The notes: generated from the sequence alone by a model not told the origin. A DNA stretch of 64,000 nucleotides from Samsoniella hepiali (GCA_001455915.2 LNDK02000051.1:1128749-1192748); one strand, 5' to 3'; positions 22,701 to 35,095 are shown, counted from the first letter of the stretch. Numbers and translations are program-made.

Positions 22701-23087
22701 GACATCTCGTACAGACTGTTACTTCCAGACCATTCGGTCTTGGACATGACTGAATCGGAACTGGTCCATCCTGCCAGCTATCTTATGCCAGGATTTTTGA
22801 AGGGACCGACTGACTGGCATCTGAAATGATTCTCGAGACTCGGCTTCACGCGGAAAGAGGTTGACGCGGTGCAGAAGGTTATCAAGAGAATAGTATCACA
22901 CGGCGGCGGCAAGCCATCTCAAAGCGGCTCGGTCTGGGACATGTATGACGAATAGGACTACGCCAGGAAGAAGACCTAGCTACTTGCCATAACGGGTCCT
23001 GTAGAGTTTCATATGGTAAGGCACCTCCTAGTTCGCGACAAAAAAGTACCAGCTGACTACTTTTCATGGTTGCCAATGAATCACTAA
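22701..23087 (+). pseudogene. Decayed coding stretch, unidentified family
   Basis: One reading frame keeps protein-like sequence over about 125 codons (LLPDHSVLDMT, HPASYLMPGFLKGPTDWHLK, FSRLGFTRKEVDAVQKVIKR) but contains TGA at 22827-22829 and TAG at 22953-22955 and 22977-22979. Each stop is one G-to-A step from TGG, the pattern expected if Trp codons were hit by C-to-T mutation on the other strand. The flanks have no intact frame. I do not recognise the family. It could also be chance sequence; the evidence is the amino-acid texture alone. Confidence 0.3.
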
Positions 23088-23145
23088 TCTATTTCATGTC
23101 ACATTATATTACCCAATCAAAGCCCAGACTACTTTGCTGCCTTTT

Positions 23146-24220
23146 CTATGCCAACTTCCACTGAATCTGCCTCAACAGCGCATACACCTGCGTCAGAATC
23201 GGCGTGTCTACGCCCTTTTCCCTTGCCACCCGCAGCGGCGCCCCAAGAATGACCTCCAGCTCCAGCGGCCGTCCCCTCTCCAGGTCGACCAGCATACTCG
23301 GCCGAAACGTGCTGGAAGGCGCCGAGTCGTGCAGCATGGCCTGGACCACGTCCTCGGGCACCGCGCCGCCGTAGCCCGCGGCCGTCGCCACCGCCGCCAC
23401 TTCCCGCATCGCCGGCTCCAGTAGCGTGTTCCGGCCGGGCCCCGAGAGCAGCTCGCCGACGGGCACGCGCAGCACCGTGCACAGCGTGTTGAACGAGGCG
23501 TTCCACAGCAGCTTCGCCCAGCGGGCGCCCACGATATCCTCGACTAGCAGGCAGCGCGCGTTGGTCTTGACTTGCGCGGCCGCGAGCCCCGCGCTGTACA
23601 CGTCGACGTAGCGCGCGGCGGCGTCGCGCTGCGTCGCGCGCGTAAATGTGTCGTGCACGTGGTGGAAGTGTGCGCCAATCTTGGACACGTCGGGGTACTG
23701 GTGCAAGATCGAGGTCGCGTTTGTGAGGCGCGAGCCAATCATGCTCACGCTCGACAAGATTGGTGTGTGGGGGAAGGCGGCGGCAAAGGACGCCTCGATG
23801 GCCAGGCCGTTTTGCAGCAGCGCGAGGCTCGTCTTGCCCGGCGTGATCAGCGGCTTCAGCTCCGCAATGATGGACGACGTCAGCTCCGGCAGGGCTTTGG
23901 TGGTGATGACGACAAAGCCGTAGCTCTTCTTGGCGGCCGCGGCGGACGCAAAGCCCGAGACAACTTGACAGAAGAAAAGATGAAATCAGCCTTGGTCGAA
24001 GAGAGAGGCGAGCCTTGTGCCCCCTTTGCGACCTACCGTTATGCGGCCTCCAGTTTGAGATCTTTCCATGATCGATCGAGTCGATGTCGAAACCCCGTTC
24101 CTTTACGAGCGCATAGTTAGACCGTAAAATAGCCGTAACACAGGCGCGTTGCGACTTTTCCAGGACGTACGCTACCATCGTCCCCACGCCGCCGCCGCCC
24201 ACGACGCAGACTTCCAGCAT
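23146..24220 (-). CDS. Ketopantoate reductase family (PanE/ApbA) oxidoreductase
   Basis: Exons are 24037-24220 and 23146-23963, giving 333 residues. The enzyme reduces 2-dehydropantoate, or a related 2-oxoacid, with NADPH. The N-terminal Rossmann motif is GGGGVGT at residues 8-14, followed by VTAILRSNY. VVITTKALPE is the beta-strand/TK motif of the family. In the C-terminal helical domain the signature Lys and Asn appear in RWAKLLWNASFNTLC, with a conserved late helix at STFRPSMLVDLERGRPLELEVILG, including the catalytic-region S and E. The intron (23964-24036, 73 nt) has donor GTAGGT and an AAG acceptor; only this pair keeps the frame. Fungal genomes often carry several paralogues, so a role in pantothenate synthesis is not certain. 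An in-frame upstream ATG exists but gives an unlikely N-terminus. Confidence 0.88.
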
Positions 24221-24984
24221 GTTCTTGACCCTTGGGAGGCTGTGGTTCAGACGTCGGGTGGGTGAAAGCATAGTTGTCCATAAACTTGGTAAAGACAAAA
24301 GTGGCAGAATTACAAGTGCTCAAACGGCTGTTGTGAGGCTGTTGGCCCTGTGGGCGGTGTCAATTGTCACACAGAGGTTTAGGCGCATATTGTCCCTGTC
24401 GTTAGAGAGGTGCCATCTATATCGCAAAGGGCACTATCAGTAGGTACCTATTGCTCGATACAACACCCCTGTTCTCTGTTCGACCATGAACAACGCCCGT
24501 TACCCTATGGTATCACACGGATGCCAACAGGGCGTGGAAAAGATCCCGTACCCGAGCAGCAAGGGGGGGAAACTGCAGCCCGGGGCCTACCAAATATGGA
24601 GCCTGTGCTCATCATCATCGCCATTGGTCTCGGCAAGCCTCCTTTGGAGTACTGATTGTGACACAAAGGTCTATTCTCTCACTCAACAACATGGGCTTGG
24701 TCAAAGAAAAGGCCCACTTTCTGCGCTGCGCCCGCAGCGGATGTAGTTTCAGTGGGGTGACGTAAATTCAGAATCCGGTGTGGAGTATACGGGATATCTG
24801 TCAGGGCAATGAGCCTTTACACACGACAGCCACAAACTGTAGAAGACAAGAATATATTCAATAGCAACGATAAAAAGTACTGACATCATCAAAACAAGAC
24901 ATGTCCTCGTCGTATATACCTGCTGCCTGCGCAAAAAGTATACGAACCCTTGGTCTCATTCCTGTGTTTGCATAACAATATCTT

Positions 24985-25018
24985 TCCATCCATCCATCCA
25001 TTCATCCATCGTCCATCC
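24985..25018. repeat. TCCA microsatellite, imperfect
   Basis: TCCA units run from about 24985 to 25018 with interruptions (TTCA, TCG). A second, shorter cluster lies at about 25100-25133. Both fall in the 3' flank of the Zn2Cys6 factor gene and are probably in its 3' UTR. The rest of 24221-25371 shows no gene. Confidence 0.8.
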
Positions 25019-25371
25019 AACGCCGCGTCCAAACCAAGGCAGGGGTATTTTGTAACTCATTATTTTTTTGGGTTTTCGTCCTTTCTGTTGTTTATTCATC
25101 CGTCCATGTCCATCCATCCGGGTCCATCCATTTCGCCTGTCCCTAAAGCAAGCTAATCCTACAAATTCAGTGCACTCCTCCCAAGATAGCCCTCTTCCAT
25201 GTACTATCAACTTCTCTCCCACCAACATGGTATAAAAAGTTTTCGCTAAATAGGGCCCGGCGGCTGCTTGCAATCGCCCATTTCCCATGAAAGCAAAACA
25301 AATCTGGCAGCTCAATGCTTGCGGCTTGAAAACAAATAGTCAAGTATGTACGCGAATTGTGCTCGCCGAGC

Positions 25372-28287
25372 TTAGACACCACCACCCATAAAAGCGGCAA
25401 GGTCATCCAAGTCAAGGAGCTGGCGCTCAAATGCAGCGCACAGCTCCGGAGCAGTCATGTCCTGACTAGTGGCCGTAGTCTGCATTTCCGGGGGGTGCGG
25501 CGAGCTGCCGTTGGTGGTGGCCTCTGGGCTCTGGAGCTTGGCCTCGCTGTGCATGGGAGCCTGCGGGGCGCTGCCCGGGGGCGGGGTCGAGTCGTTGGGC
25601 GTAGCCACACCGCTCGAGTGACCGTTGATGGTCGTGACTCCAGGGCGGCGCGCAATGGTCATGGTAGGCGGCTCACTGCCGTCACGCGAGTGGTTACCGA
25701 CCGAGTGAGGCGTCGCGTGCTGCTGTCCATTGCTCTGGTCATAGTCCATGGCCTCGGGGTTGGTGTCGGCGTTGGACGAGACCTCGTCCTTGACCCCGCT
25801 GTGGCTGTTGGGGTTGGAGTTTGAGCGGCCAGAAGCAGCGGCGGCATCATTGTTCAGAACACGCTGCATCACCGTCAAGTGTCGCTGCCAGCTGCCCATC
25901 AGAGGCCAGTTTTCAGTCCCATCGGCCATGAAGCGGAGGCCATCTCGAACAATGTGAGCGGCCGTCTCGACAGCATTGTTGGGCGTGAGGCCCTTGAGAG
26001 AGAGATAGGCGACAGTAGCGCTAGCGGTAAAGGCCGAGAAGAGCATGAAGATGGGAAAGGACGGCAGCTGCTCTTTTTCAGCCCCCGACTCGACCGCAGT
26101 CAGCAGCGAAAGAGTGGCATGGCATGAGCTAAAAAGCCTATCAACGATATCATTACCGCGGCCACTGGCGCGGTATGTGTCGACATTGAAGCTGTGTGCA
26201 TAGACATCCTGCAGCAGGCGTCGTCGGTGGACAAAGACTGTTGCGCAGTGCAAAAGGCAGTGCAGCATGGCAAAGGTGTAGCCCGAGCCCATGGTCATGT
26301 GCAGGTTGATCTGGCCAGGCTTATCAATGTACTGCATGGGCAAGGTGGCGCGAAGATCCTCAATTTTGGCAATGAGGTCGGAGCAGTCGTCCTCGTCGTA
26401 GCTGCGAAGTGGGCTTGTGGTGAGCATGCCGACGACGTCCCGCCAGAGGGTAGCGGCGATGACAATGTAGCCATACTCGCCAACTTCGGAGGTGGGTACA
26501 TGGCTAGGCGAGATGGTCTCCCGGTTGAGGTACTGGATCAGCGACTTGACGTAGACGGCGTTGCCAAACGCAAAGTTGATGTCTGAGCAGGGAAGGGAGA
26601 CGGTGGCGGTGTCCTGAGCAGTCAAGGCGGGGAAGCGACCCGGGGTGCTGGTGAGAAGGCAGTCGAGGATGTAAATGAGCCAGAGAGTGCGGCGACAGCT
26701 CTCATCACGCAGCCACTGCTCGGCACTGTCACCAGCGTGGTGGCTGTTGAGGATGCGATACATTTGCAGCATGCGCGCGGCCTGGCCAAGATAGATGTAG
26801 GCCCGGACAGCATTGCGCGAGCCCCATTCATGGATAATGACGAGGCAGAGTGCCTGGATGTCGGCCAGGTTGGGATGATCGAGATTGCTGTTGATCAGGT
26901 TCATGGCCTTGGCAGCATACGTCTCGGCAGCCTGGGTAGCGGTGCCATAGCGGCGGATCAGGCTGGGGGAGCTCCTAGAGAGAAGAGAGTCAGCAACGAA
27001 TGGCGTAGACGGACAGCGGCGAAAGCAGGCAGGGCTGGCATGGAGAGGCGTGGCGGAACAAGGCGGCGCTCGGTCGGTGGGCCGCCGATGAAATTTGGGT
27101 CGTGGCCCGCAATAAGTGCGGTGGTCCGGAGGACGCCCAAGACAGCCGAGCAGAGCAGGTGAAAGGGAGCAAAGACAGCCAAGAGGACTTACCGGGCAGC
27201 GCAGGCAAGAAGACCGTAGACAAGCGTAGACTCGAGCGAGGCATTCTTGAGCTGCTGAACAAAGGAAGGCTTGTGGAATGCGACACAAGCCGGGAACGTC
27301 TTGGATACGACGCGCTCACACTCGGCAACGAGCTCTGGAGTCAGTCTAGGAGGCGGAGGTCAGCAGGCGTGCTCGGAAGTCCGGTCAGGGTAAACGATGA
27401 GAGTGACGCAGGAACGGGCGGGACGCGGCGGGGAGGGCCGCAAAGCGAGGTAAAATGAGGCGAGCACGAGTAAATGCAGGGCAAGTAACCGGCGGACAAC
27501 AGAGGCAGAAAACCTCGGCCCAGGGCCCAGGCCGAATGCCTGTGTTTTTTTGTGGGGGGATGAATGTGACGGAGGATGGCGGCCAACAAAAAAAAAAAAA
27601 AAAAAGCAAAACAGGGTCGGCATCGGGGACCAGCGCGCGCGCCAGTGAATCAAGGCTCCGTGACACCGGGGAAAGGGGGAGGGCTAGGGGCAGCAGGAGT
27701 TGGGCGGCGCCGAGGTGGTGAGTGGCAGCGAGGCAGCGAGGCAGCGAGTGATGATGCGCACTAGCGTGAGACGGGGTGGTAGTGACGGAGTGGCACGGGA
27801 ATAGGGGAGGTGAGCAGGACTGGAAGAGACGGGCGGGGATGGGGAAAAACAAGCAGCAGAAAAAAGGGAAAATAAGACAACAAAGAAAAAAAACAAAGAC
27901 GAAAAGAAAACGCAGCGTTGCTCGTCGTCTCGTCGTCGTTTGTTCTGATTCTTTGTTGCCATCGAGGCCAACTTACTTTTCGGAGCTGGACTGGGCATGC
28001 CTGGGGCCGCTAGAGCCCACAACGGCTTGCCTGGCGTCAGAGGGCCCGGCCCCGGAGGCCGGGAGACTTTCGCGCGATGGGCGCGTTGGGTTGGCATGGC
28101 GAGCTGGACTCTGGCCGTTGTGATGCGCGGCGCTCTCGGATGGGAGGTAGCAGTCGTGCATGCCCTTGGAGCAGTTTTTGCACGGCTGGCTGGGACCGCG
28201 ATCGTAGACGCACTTTGTCTTGCCCTTGCGGCAGCGAACGCACGCTCCGCCGGCCCTGAGGGCGGTCGAGCGAATGACGCCGGACAT
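25372..28287 (-). CDS. Zn2Cys6 transcription factor with fungal-specific TF domain
   Basis: Exons are 27977-28287, 27193-27345 and 25372-26974, giving 688 residues. The N-terminal binuclear zinc cluster has cysteines at 16, 19, 26, 36, 39 and 46 (C-x2-C-x6-C-x9-C-x2-C-x6-C) with the usual basic loop RKGKTKC. The middle region is the fungal-specific TF domain, including WGSRNAVRAYIYLGQAARMLQMY and ESCRRTLWLIYILDCLLTSTPGR. The C-terminal third is low complexity (Ser, Pro, Asn, Thr), and the protein ends with an acidic/hydrophobic motif, LLDLDDLAAFMGGGV, a possible activation motif. The introns are unusually long for this window: 631 nt (27346-27976) and 218 nt (26975-27192). A nuclear DNA-binding regulator is certain as a class; the target genes are unknown. 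A very long upstream region, discussed separately, precedes it. Confidence 0.92.
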
Positions 28288-31200
28288 GGTTTGCGCGGAC
28301 GGTCGCAAAGTCGCGCGAGGGTGAGAAGAAGCAAAAGTAAAGAAAGAAAAAGGGATGCGGCGCGAGGCAGCGATGGATTCAAGCTCGATGCTTTTGCAAG
28401 ACGAGAGAAAGTGTGGTGGAAGAGGGAGAAGAGATCCGGACAAAGAGCAAACGCTGCGCGGCCGGAGCAGTCGGGGGGGGAGAGGAGGAGGAGGGGGGGC
28501 CTGGGGCAACACACGTCGCACGCGCAGACAGGCGACAAGAACCAACGGAGGACAAAAAGCGTGTACCGCACCGACGGACGGAGGGGCTGTAGGAAAAAAA
28601 GACGAGGAGGAAAAAGAGCCGGGTGATGAAGGGCGATTCGAAAGAATCAACTGCGAGGGCAGTCAGAAAGCTCCAAAAGGCTCAATATCGAGTCGGCCAG
28701 GGGAGATGAGGAAAAAAAAAAATTGTGGTGAGTTGGTGAAGAGAGAAGTGCAAGGGGAGAAGCAGACGGGCGAGGCGCAGGGCGGGCAGGCGGGCGGGCG
28801 GTGCGGCGGAAGGCAGAGAAAAGGCAGCCCCAGCTACAGGGCCGTTGGGGGGGCGCTGTAGGCCTGGACACAGGGGACGGCTGCAGGCCAAAATACTGGA
28901 CGACAACCTTTTTCGTTGCCAGCTGCCCGCCAGCTGCGAGCGTGGCTCCTCCTCCTCCTCCTCCTCCTGATGGAGAACGGGCGGATCGGGTTGGTGGTGC
29001 CGGGCCTGGTAGACCCCACCCCTACGCAACACAACCCGACACGAGACACAGCACCCAGGCCCGAGGAATTTCAGCGCAGGGGCAGGCGGCCGGGACTATG
29101 GCACTGGCAACTAGAGAGTCTTTTTTTGTTTTATTTTTTGCATCGATGGACTGGGTTCATTCATTGTCGAGGCGTAGATGAAATGACATGCACAGCACAC
29201 ACATACCATACCGACCGACCGACCGACCACCACCCACCCCCATCCGCACAGCGTGCTCCTCGTCTGTTTGCTCCGCTCCGGGGCTCGGTGGTGCCGTATC
29301 GCCGCCCAGTGCGAGCTGGCCCTGCGCGAGCACTGTAGCGCCAGAAACCCTGCAGAGGCCGTCCCCCTGACCTGCCAGTGCCTTGCGCTGCGGCCAAGCG
29401 CCGGGCCCGTCTGCGCTCCTGCGGCCTCTGCCCAATCGCTGCGCCCGCTCGTCACCCTCTTGTCCTCCCCGTACAGTGCCCTCCTCCTGTCACCACCATC
29501 ACCACCATCACCACACACTGTTTTATTATGACCCCCTTTGTACCTGTTATTGCCGCTTGGGCATCGAGCCTCTTTTTAATTAATCTCCTTGCTTCTTGCC
29601 CTCTTCCTGCCCTCCTCTCCTCCTCTCCTGCTTTCCTGCTTCCCCCCTCCGAGGCCGACTCCTCTCACATGCCCGCATTCCCATCACAAATGGCCTGTTT
29701 TCTCGCCTCACTTCAACCACCACCCACCCCAGCGCCTCTGCTTGCCGAGTCCCTCCTCTTCCCAGCGTCGCATCCACCACCCTGTCCGCCCTGTCCCAGC
29801 GTCTTTTCCCCTCCCCCATAGATTCCCGACAGATCTCACCAGTGGACCTTTCCCTGCCCAAAACGCCCTGCTTCATGCACCACATCGCATGCACACACTA
29901 CTTGTGCTCCAACCACCATGTCGTCTGATACACGACTCCCGCCTTGCAGAATCGCGCACACACTGTCCAGGCCACCCTGGTGCTACGCTTGGCGACGGGC
30001 CTCACGGCATCCCCATCTGGGCCATCAGCCCGCCATTCTGGCGACGACTCGCTGCCCGCCCGCGTCAGACACCTCCGTAGCGTCGGCCCTCTGCATCGCC
30101 GCCATCGCCGCCTTTGCCTGCCTGCAACAGGCACGCCATCTATTACCTCGATGCTAGTCAACCTTGCAGCCCTAATGCCGCCGCCGCTTCCATCGCCCTT
30201 CCTGTCAGTCAGTCCTTCTTGTCATCTTGCCCGGCGCTGCTTGGGATCGGCGCGCTGGCCCCCAATCCCAACCTCCTATTCGCTGTCTGTTGGGCTGTCA
30301 CGCCAAACAAGATAATCCCGCAAGCAAACAACTCTCGTCGGTGGCGCTCCGTCTTGGCCGCTCTCTCGTCTCCATTGGAGCGCTGCAGCTAAATGTCTCG
30401 CTCTCTTGCACACCTAATCTGCAAGCCTGTAAGGAGTAATCTGGAACACCCCCTCGCTCTCTTGCATGGGCCAACAAGTCGAGCCAATCCCACCCTGCGT
30501 GGCCTGCTTCCTTGCTTTCTCCTGCGCTGACCACCCTTTCAAATTTTCCCCCGGCGCCGTTTGCCAGCGCCGGGGCTTCTCCGCGTACTCTGCACGCGCG
30601 CGTTGCCCGCCCATGCCCGCGCTCAACCAACTGTGACATGAAAGTCTCTTACTCATGAACAACTAGACTTTGTCCTAGGTCGGCGCGCTATTCGCTAAGC
30701 TCGACTAAGCACCCTCAAGAAACGCTTTGGCTCGCCCGCCCAACCAACCTGCTCTCAGGTATTGGGGGCACTCTCTACGCCGGCACGGCAAGCGTCGAAC
30801 CTAACCCATCTCCGCGAGCCACTGTTATTATGCTCCGACAACTTACCAGTAGAACGCGGTCTCGTCCTCCGGAAATAGATGTCTCACTGACGAGGACGCG
30901 GCCAGCCGCCGACACACCGCACACGCAATCCTGCGACGGACGCGCCACCCAACCCCTCTCGAGCTCTGACCACAGCCCGGATGCTTTGTGTCTTTCACCC
31001 GTAAAAATAACAACAGTCCTCAATTTCGCGGCCGGGGCCTTCCACACCTCCTGATGTGGGGCCGGCCACAGCCTTTTCGCGAGCTGTGCCGCAAATCAAC
31101 CCCTGGGTCTGCGACTCTGCGTTGGCCCTCGCCGACTCGGCTTGTACGAATGCCAATTTATGCCCAAGGCTAATTTGCGAGACCCGGCGAGGACAAAAGT

Positions 31201-33316
31201 TGGCCAGTGATTCTCAACGGCCGCTCCGCTCCCTGAGCCTTCAGGTCGGATGTCGTCGCACCAACGGCTCAACAGCACCCCTTACTAACATGCAGCGTCC
31301 GCCTCCCTTCTGCTGGCCAAGCCTCGAAAATGCGCAAGGCCGCCGACTTGTGTGTGTTTTGCCATGTACCGAGGGTGTGGCCGGTTTCCAAGCCATGGCG
31401 ACGCGCTGCTTTCTTGGGATTACCGGCCTGTCCGTTGGGGCGAATGAGCCTGACACTAGCTTCCGTCTGCCGACGTCACCCGTCCTACCAATATTGGCCG
31501 TCTACGCGCCGGCACGGGTGGACGGGCGCAACGCCTCCCACCATCCCCGGGGCCAACATGTCGCTCCTCCTCGGATCTTGTCCGTGCCGGATGCCTCTTT
31601 GTTTCCCTGCCTCTCGTACCGCGGGACCTTGAACGGCAGACAATGTGTTGATAGCGTTGTGCGCAACGCTGTGCTCCTCAACCCCCGGGACGTCGGGGCG
31701 CGCTGCACACACTTGAAACCCGGCCTCCACTCGGTGCTAGGCCGGTACGTCCGGAGCTCCCGTTCTCCCTGGCCTGGCCGGTTTCGTTTACCACTCGGCA
31801 CATGACTAAATCATTGCCTCGGGTTTCGTCGAGAATATTGCTGAGTGAGCTCCCATTCGCCGCGGCGCAGCCCGGGTAGAACCCTTAGGCGCATGCCTTC
31901 CAGCGCATCCGGGCGAGGGGACGCCTGCGTCGCCAACCATGCAGCGACTGTGGCCGTCGCTGGTTGCGCAAACGATCTACAGATGTACCATGACGATGCA
32001 GTATTGGCTTCTTTTATTGAAAGTATAATGAATGCAGCTACTGTTGATGGATACAGCGCATCTCTGATGCGCCACTGGACCTGCCCGTAGCCGCTGCACT
32101 GGCTCTCCTCCGCTACTGTTACACAGGTGGCACAGTTACCTAATTTACGCGTAATTATACCTCAGCAGTGTTTTGACAACAATCGCCACTCTCTATGGGC
32201 GACATAATTAATCTCATGCGAGGCCGCGATCGGAGGGCTTGCTGCGGCCTTGAAAGCTCTCACTGAGGACTGCGCTCTGGCTGTCTGCGGGCGCGCGGGG
32301 CGACGGCAGACGGCGTGAAGGCTGCAACTGAAATCAAGAAACAGGCGCATACACCAAGGTACCATTTCCGTCGTCTGAATTGTACAAAATTGAATATAAA
32401 TTTGTGCCCAGAAACGAGCATGCGGCGCTCTGGCATCAGCCAAATTGAGTTTGGCTTATGCATAGCTCAGCTCCTGCGAACTGTCAGCACCAAAGGTACC
32501 TGCAGCGCGCTACGGCGACAAAGGTCCGCAAAGTGCCGTGTTGCGTTGGGTTCCTTAGCTCTTGCTGTCTGTGTTTGGCAAAAAGATAAGGAAAGAAAAA
32601 TCCATGGGCATAAAGGAGAGCAAGAATATTCATTTAGAATCCGCTTTCTTGAGTCTTGATGGAGTAATAAGCGACGAATGGCTCACTTCGCGGAGACTTT
32701 GGCTCGATGAGTCGCCGCAGTTGCACACCGAATGTGGCTCGTCGAGGCGAGACAAGTGCGTGATGATCAAATTCACAGACCATGGAGTTAAAGAAGTGAG
32801 GCAACTACAGTAGAATGAAATACTTGCCTTCCGCCACCAAAGAAGAAAGTTCGTGTAGCCTATTCACAGCAAAACCACGGCCAAGCGCAGCGCCCTGCTG
32901 AGGACAGCTAATACGAGCGAGATAGCCTTTTTGCGCATGTCATACGGAAAAACTAACTACCCCAGCTTTTGCGCAAATCACATCTCAGGTCCACCAACCA
33001 CAGATGGGCGAACAGGGCAAACAGGTTAGGGCTGGTGGGGTTGGCGAGCTTATTTCCAAGTTAACCTTCGGCCCGTCTAAGTGGACTTGCTACCAACAAG
33101 GGTAAGTCTGGGTGTAAGACTGGCCTCAAGCACGCAAGAGACTGCCCAGCGTCCGGAGAAATTATATGCCAATTACTGATGAAACCTATGAGCTGACCAT
33201 TCGTTGGCTCCATGGACGGATCTCAACATAAATAGCACGTCGTCCCCGGCTGCTAGCCAAAGGGGTCTGGCGCCTTTGCTCATCCATTGCGTCCTCGCCT
33301 TGCAAGACCGACCAAG
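28288..33316. other. 5-kb gene desert with strand-switching composition
   Basis: From 28288 to about 29100 the minus strand is pyrimidine-rich, continuing the leader pattern of the Zn2Cys6 gene. From about 29190 to 30650 the plus strand is pyrimidine-rich instead, as if a divergent transcript starts near 29.15 kb. Microsatellites are (CTC)n near 28947-28969, (CCGA)n near 29212-29230 and CAC/CAT units near 29490-29517. A 249-codon open frame at 31056-31805 (plus) has no domain or coding texture. From 31800 to 33200 the sequence is AT-richer, again without a gene. The last about 100 bases hold the GH105 promoter. A long UTR, a non-coding RNA or both may occupy part of this. Confidence 0.5.
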
Positions 33317-34524
33317 ATGCTCAACACCAAGCCAACCACGGTGCCGACGGCCCTCGTCGTCCTCGCCACCATGTACGCCGGCACCGCCGCCGCCGCCGCC
33401 GCCGTCGACGCGGGCTTCAACGTGCAGACGGCCGCCTCCGTCGCCGTCTCGCACAGCTCGCACTCGTGGGAATGGGGCACCACGGCGCAGGCCCTCCTCG
33501 AGCTCGACAACGGCGAGCTGTCCGTGTTTGGCGACGACCCCTTTCCCGGCGGCCGGATCCCGCGCGCCGACGCCGGCATCCGCGCGCTCGCGTACGTGAA
33601 GCCGCACATCCGCCGCGACGGGCCGACGCTCACCGAGGACGGCGCCGTCGGCGACCCGGCGTCGATGGGCGTGTCGGCGCTGCTTCTGGGTACGTCGGAC
33701 GGCGTGTACAACGGCGCCGCGGACCGCCAGGCCGACTACATCCTGCGCAAGGCGCCGCGGTACGCAAACGGCGCCATTTCGCACCGGGCGGACGTCAAGG
33801 AGCTCTGGGCGGACAACATGGCCATGTCGTTTCCTTTCTGTAAGCTCGCCGCCGCTCCGCGAATTTTGCACGCTACATATTGCTAACCAATGTAGTGGCG
33901 TACTATGCCGTCTACAAAAACGACCGCAACGCCATGAAGGAGGTGGTCCGCCAGTGCGGCCTCTACCGCGACGTCCTCAAGACGAGCCAGTTCCTCAACT
34001 GGCGGCACATTATCGGCCCGCAGTCCCAGGACGAGGGCCTCTGGTCGACGGGCAACGGCTGGGCGGCCTACGGCATGGTGCGCGTGCTGCACACGCTGCA
34101 AAAGTGGTCCGGCTCGCGGACGCTCGCGGACGAGCAGGGCCGCCTCAAGGCCTGGATCAAGGAGATTCTCGACGGCGCGCTGCTGTCGGGCCGCGAGGAC
34201 CTGGGCCTGCTGCGCAACTACCTCAACGACGGGAGCTGGTTCGGCGAGGTGTCGGGCACGGCGCTGCTGTCGGCCGTGGCCTACCGCATGGCCGTCAACG
34301 ACCCGGCCATGTTTCCGCAAAAGTACGTCGACTGGGCGGACCAGAACCGGCGCGCGCTCGGCCGCCAGCAGGGCGGCGACGGCGTCGTGGTGCCGGCGGT
34401 CAACCCGCTCGCGTGGAAGGACCGGAATAAGTACTATGGTGGCTCGCCAGAGGGCCAGGCGTTCATGGTGAACCTGTACACGGCGTACCGCGACTGCGTT
34501 AACAAGGGCGTCTGCCACAAGTAG
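33317..34524 (+). CDS. GH105-type glycoside hydrolase (unsaturated rhamnogalacturonyl hydrolase-like), secreted
   Basis: Exons are 33317-33839 and 33896-34524, giving 383 residues. The intron (56 nt) has a GTAAGC donor, a GCTAACC branch site and a TAG acceptor. GH105 enzymes remove the unsaturated uronic acid left at chain ends by pectate or rhamnogalacturonan lyases. A signal peptide covers about residues 1-27 (VVLATMYAGTAAAAA). The (alpha/alpha)6-barrel motifs are visible: ISHRADVKELWADNMAMSFPFLAYY, whose Asp in LWAD matches the family's catalytic acid, and later GLWSTGNGWAAYGMVRVL, then ...NDGSWFGEVSGTALLSAVAYR, and GSPEGQAFMVNLYTAYRDC at the end. The length is normal. It points to plant cell-wall pectin use, or to a related fungal subgroup with unproven substrate. 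Confidence 0.88.
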
Positions 34525-34700
34525 AGGGATCACATCGCTATGATGTCATAGATACATGTACATTGATCGGTTAATAAGATACGACTCATTGCTCATAGCC
34601 TCGGATTGGAACTGGTCTATCGGTTCGTGAAGCTTTGCGGAAAATGAGAATAAACGCAACGGTTAGCAACTAGTACCATATATACATAGCTTTGGACCGT

Positions 34701-35095
34701 CTACTTTTTATTTTTGTTCAAACGTTTGCTCAATCGGCATTCGCATTCGTGGGCGATCTGTTTGTTTGTCAAGCTTGTCCAGGTTTTCAAGGCGCGTTGG
34801 TCGGTGCCAAACCTTCGCTTCCCCATGCCAATCTGGTGTCCTTTGGCACTTCCGTACCCCTCAAAGAGACGAGAATGGCAAGTCGCGCCAGCTCCAGCTG
34901 TTTTTCCAGGCGTTTGCTCAATAAAATTCCAGGTGATACCCCGCGTCTTGGCGTACGGTGCAATCGTGGGTATATGAAACTGCTTGGCTGTGTGGTACTG
35001 CGACACCCCGCAACAGCAGGTGTGCTACCTCATTCCGCAGGACGGTCGATCATGCACAGAGCTCCCACCGCTCGGAAAGGCCTTGCATGATGCGA
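34701..35095 (-). pseudogene. Possible decayed gene, unidentified, with apparent frameshift
   Basis: On the minus strand a 101-codon frame (34701-35006) has protein-like texture (YHTAKQFHIPTIAPYAKTRGITWNF, then GYGSAKGHQIGMGKRRFGT, and a basic end). Directly upstream, in a different frame, there is LRNEVAHLLLRG, which looks like an HExxH metal-binding helix with the first His replaced by Asn. The two halves would join by one frameshift near 35010, and a TGA lies further upstream. The family is not recognised and coding status is uncertain. The rest of 34525-35424 holds the GH105 3' flank and the promoter of the dioxygenase gene. Confidence 0.25.

Noticed and set aside
27102..28626. Several basic Arg/Lys-rich plus-strand frames
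   Set aside because: They are purine-rich antisense readings of the introns and leader of the Zn2Cys6 gene.
31056..31805. 249-codon plus-strand open frame in the gene desert
   Set aside because: No domain, no biased codon pattern, no good start context; overlapped by frames on both strands.
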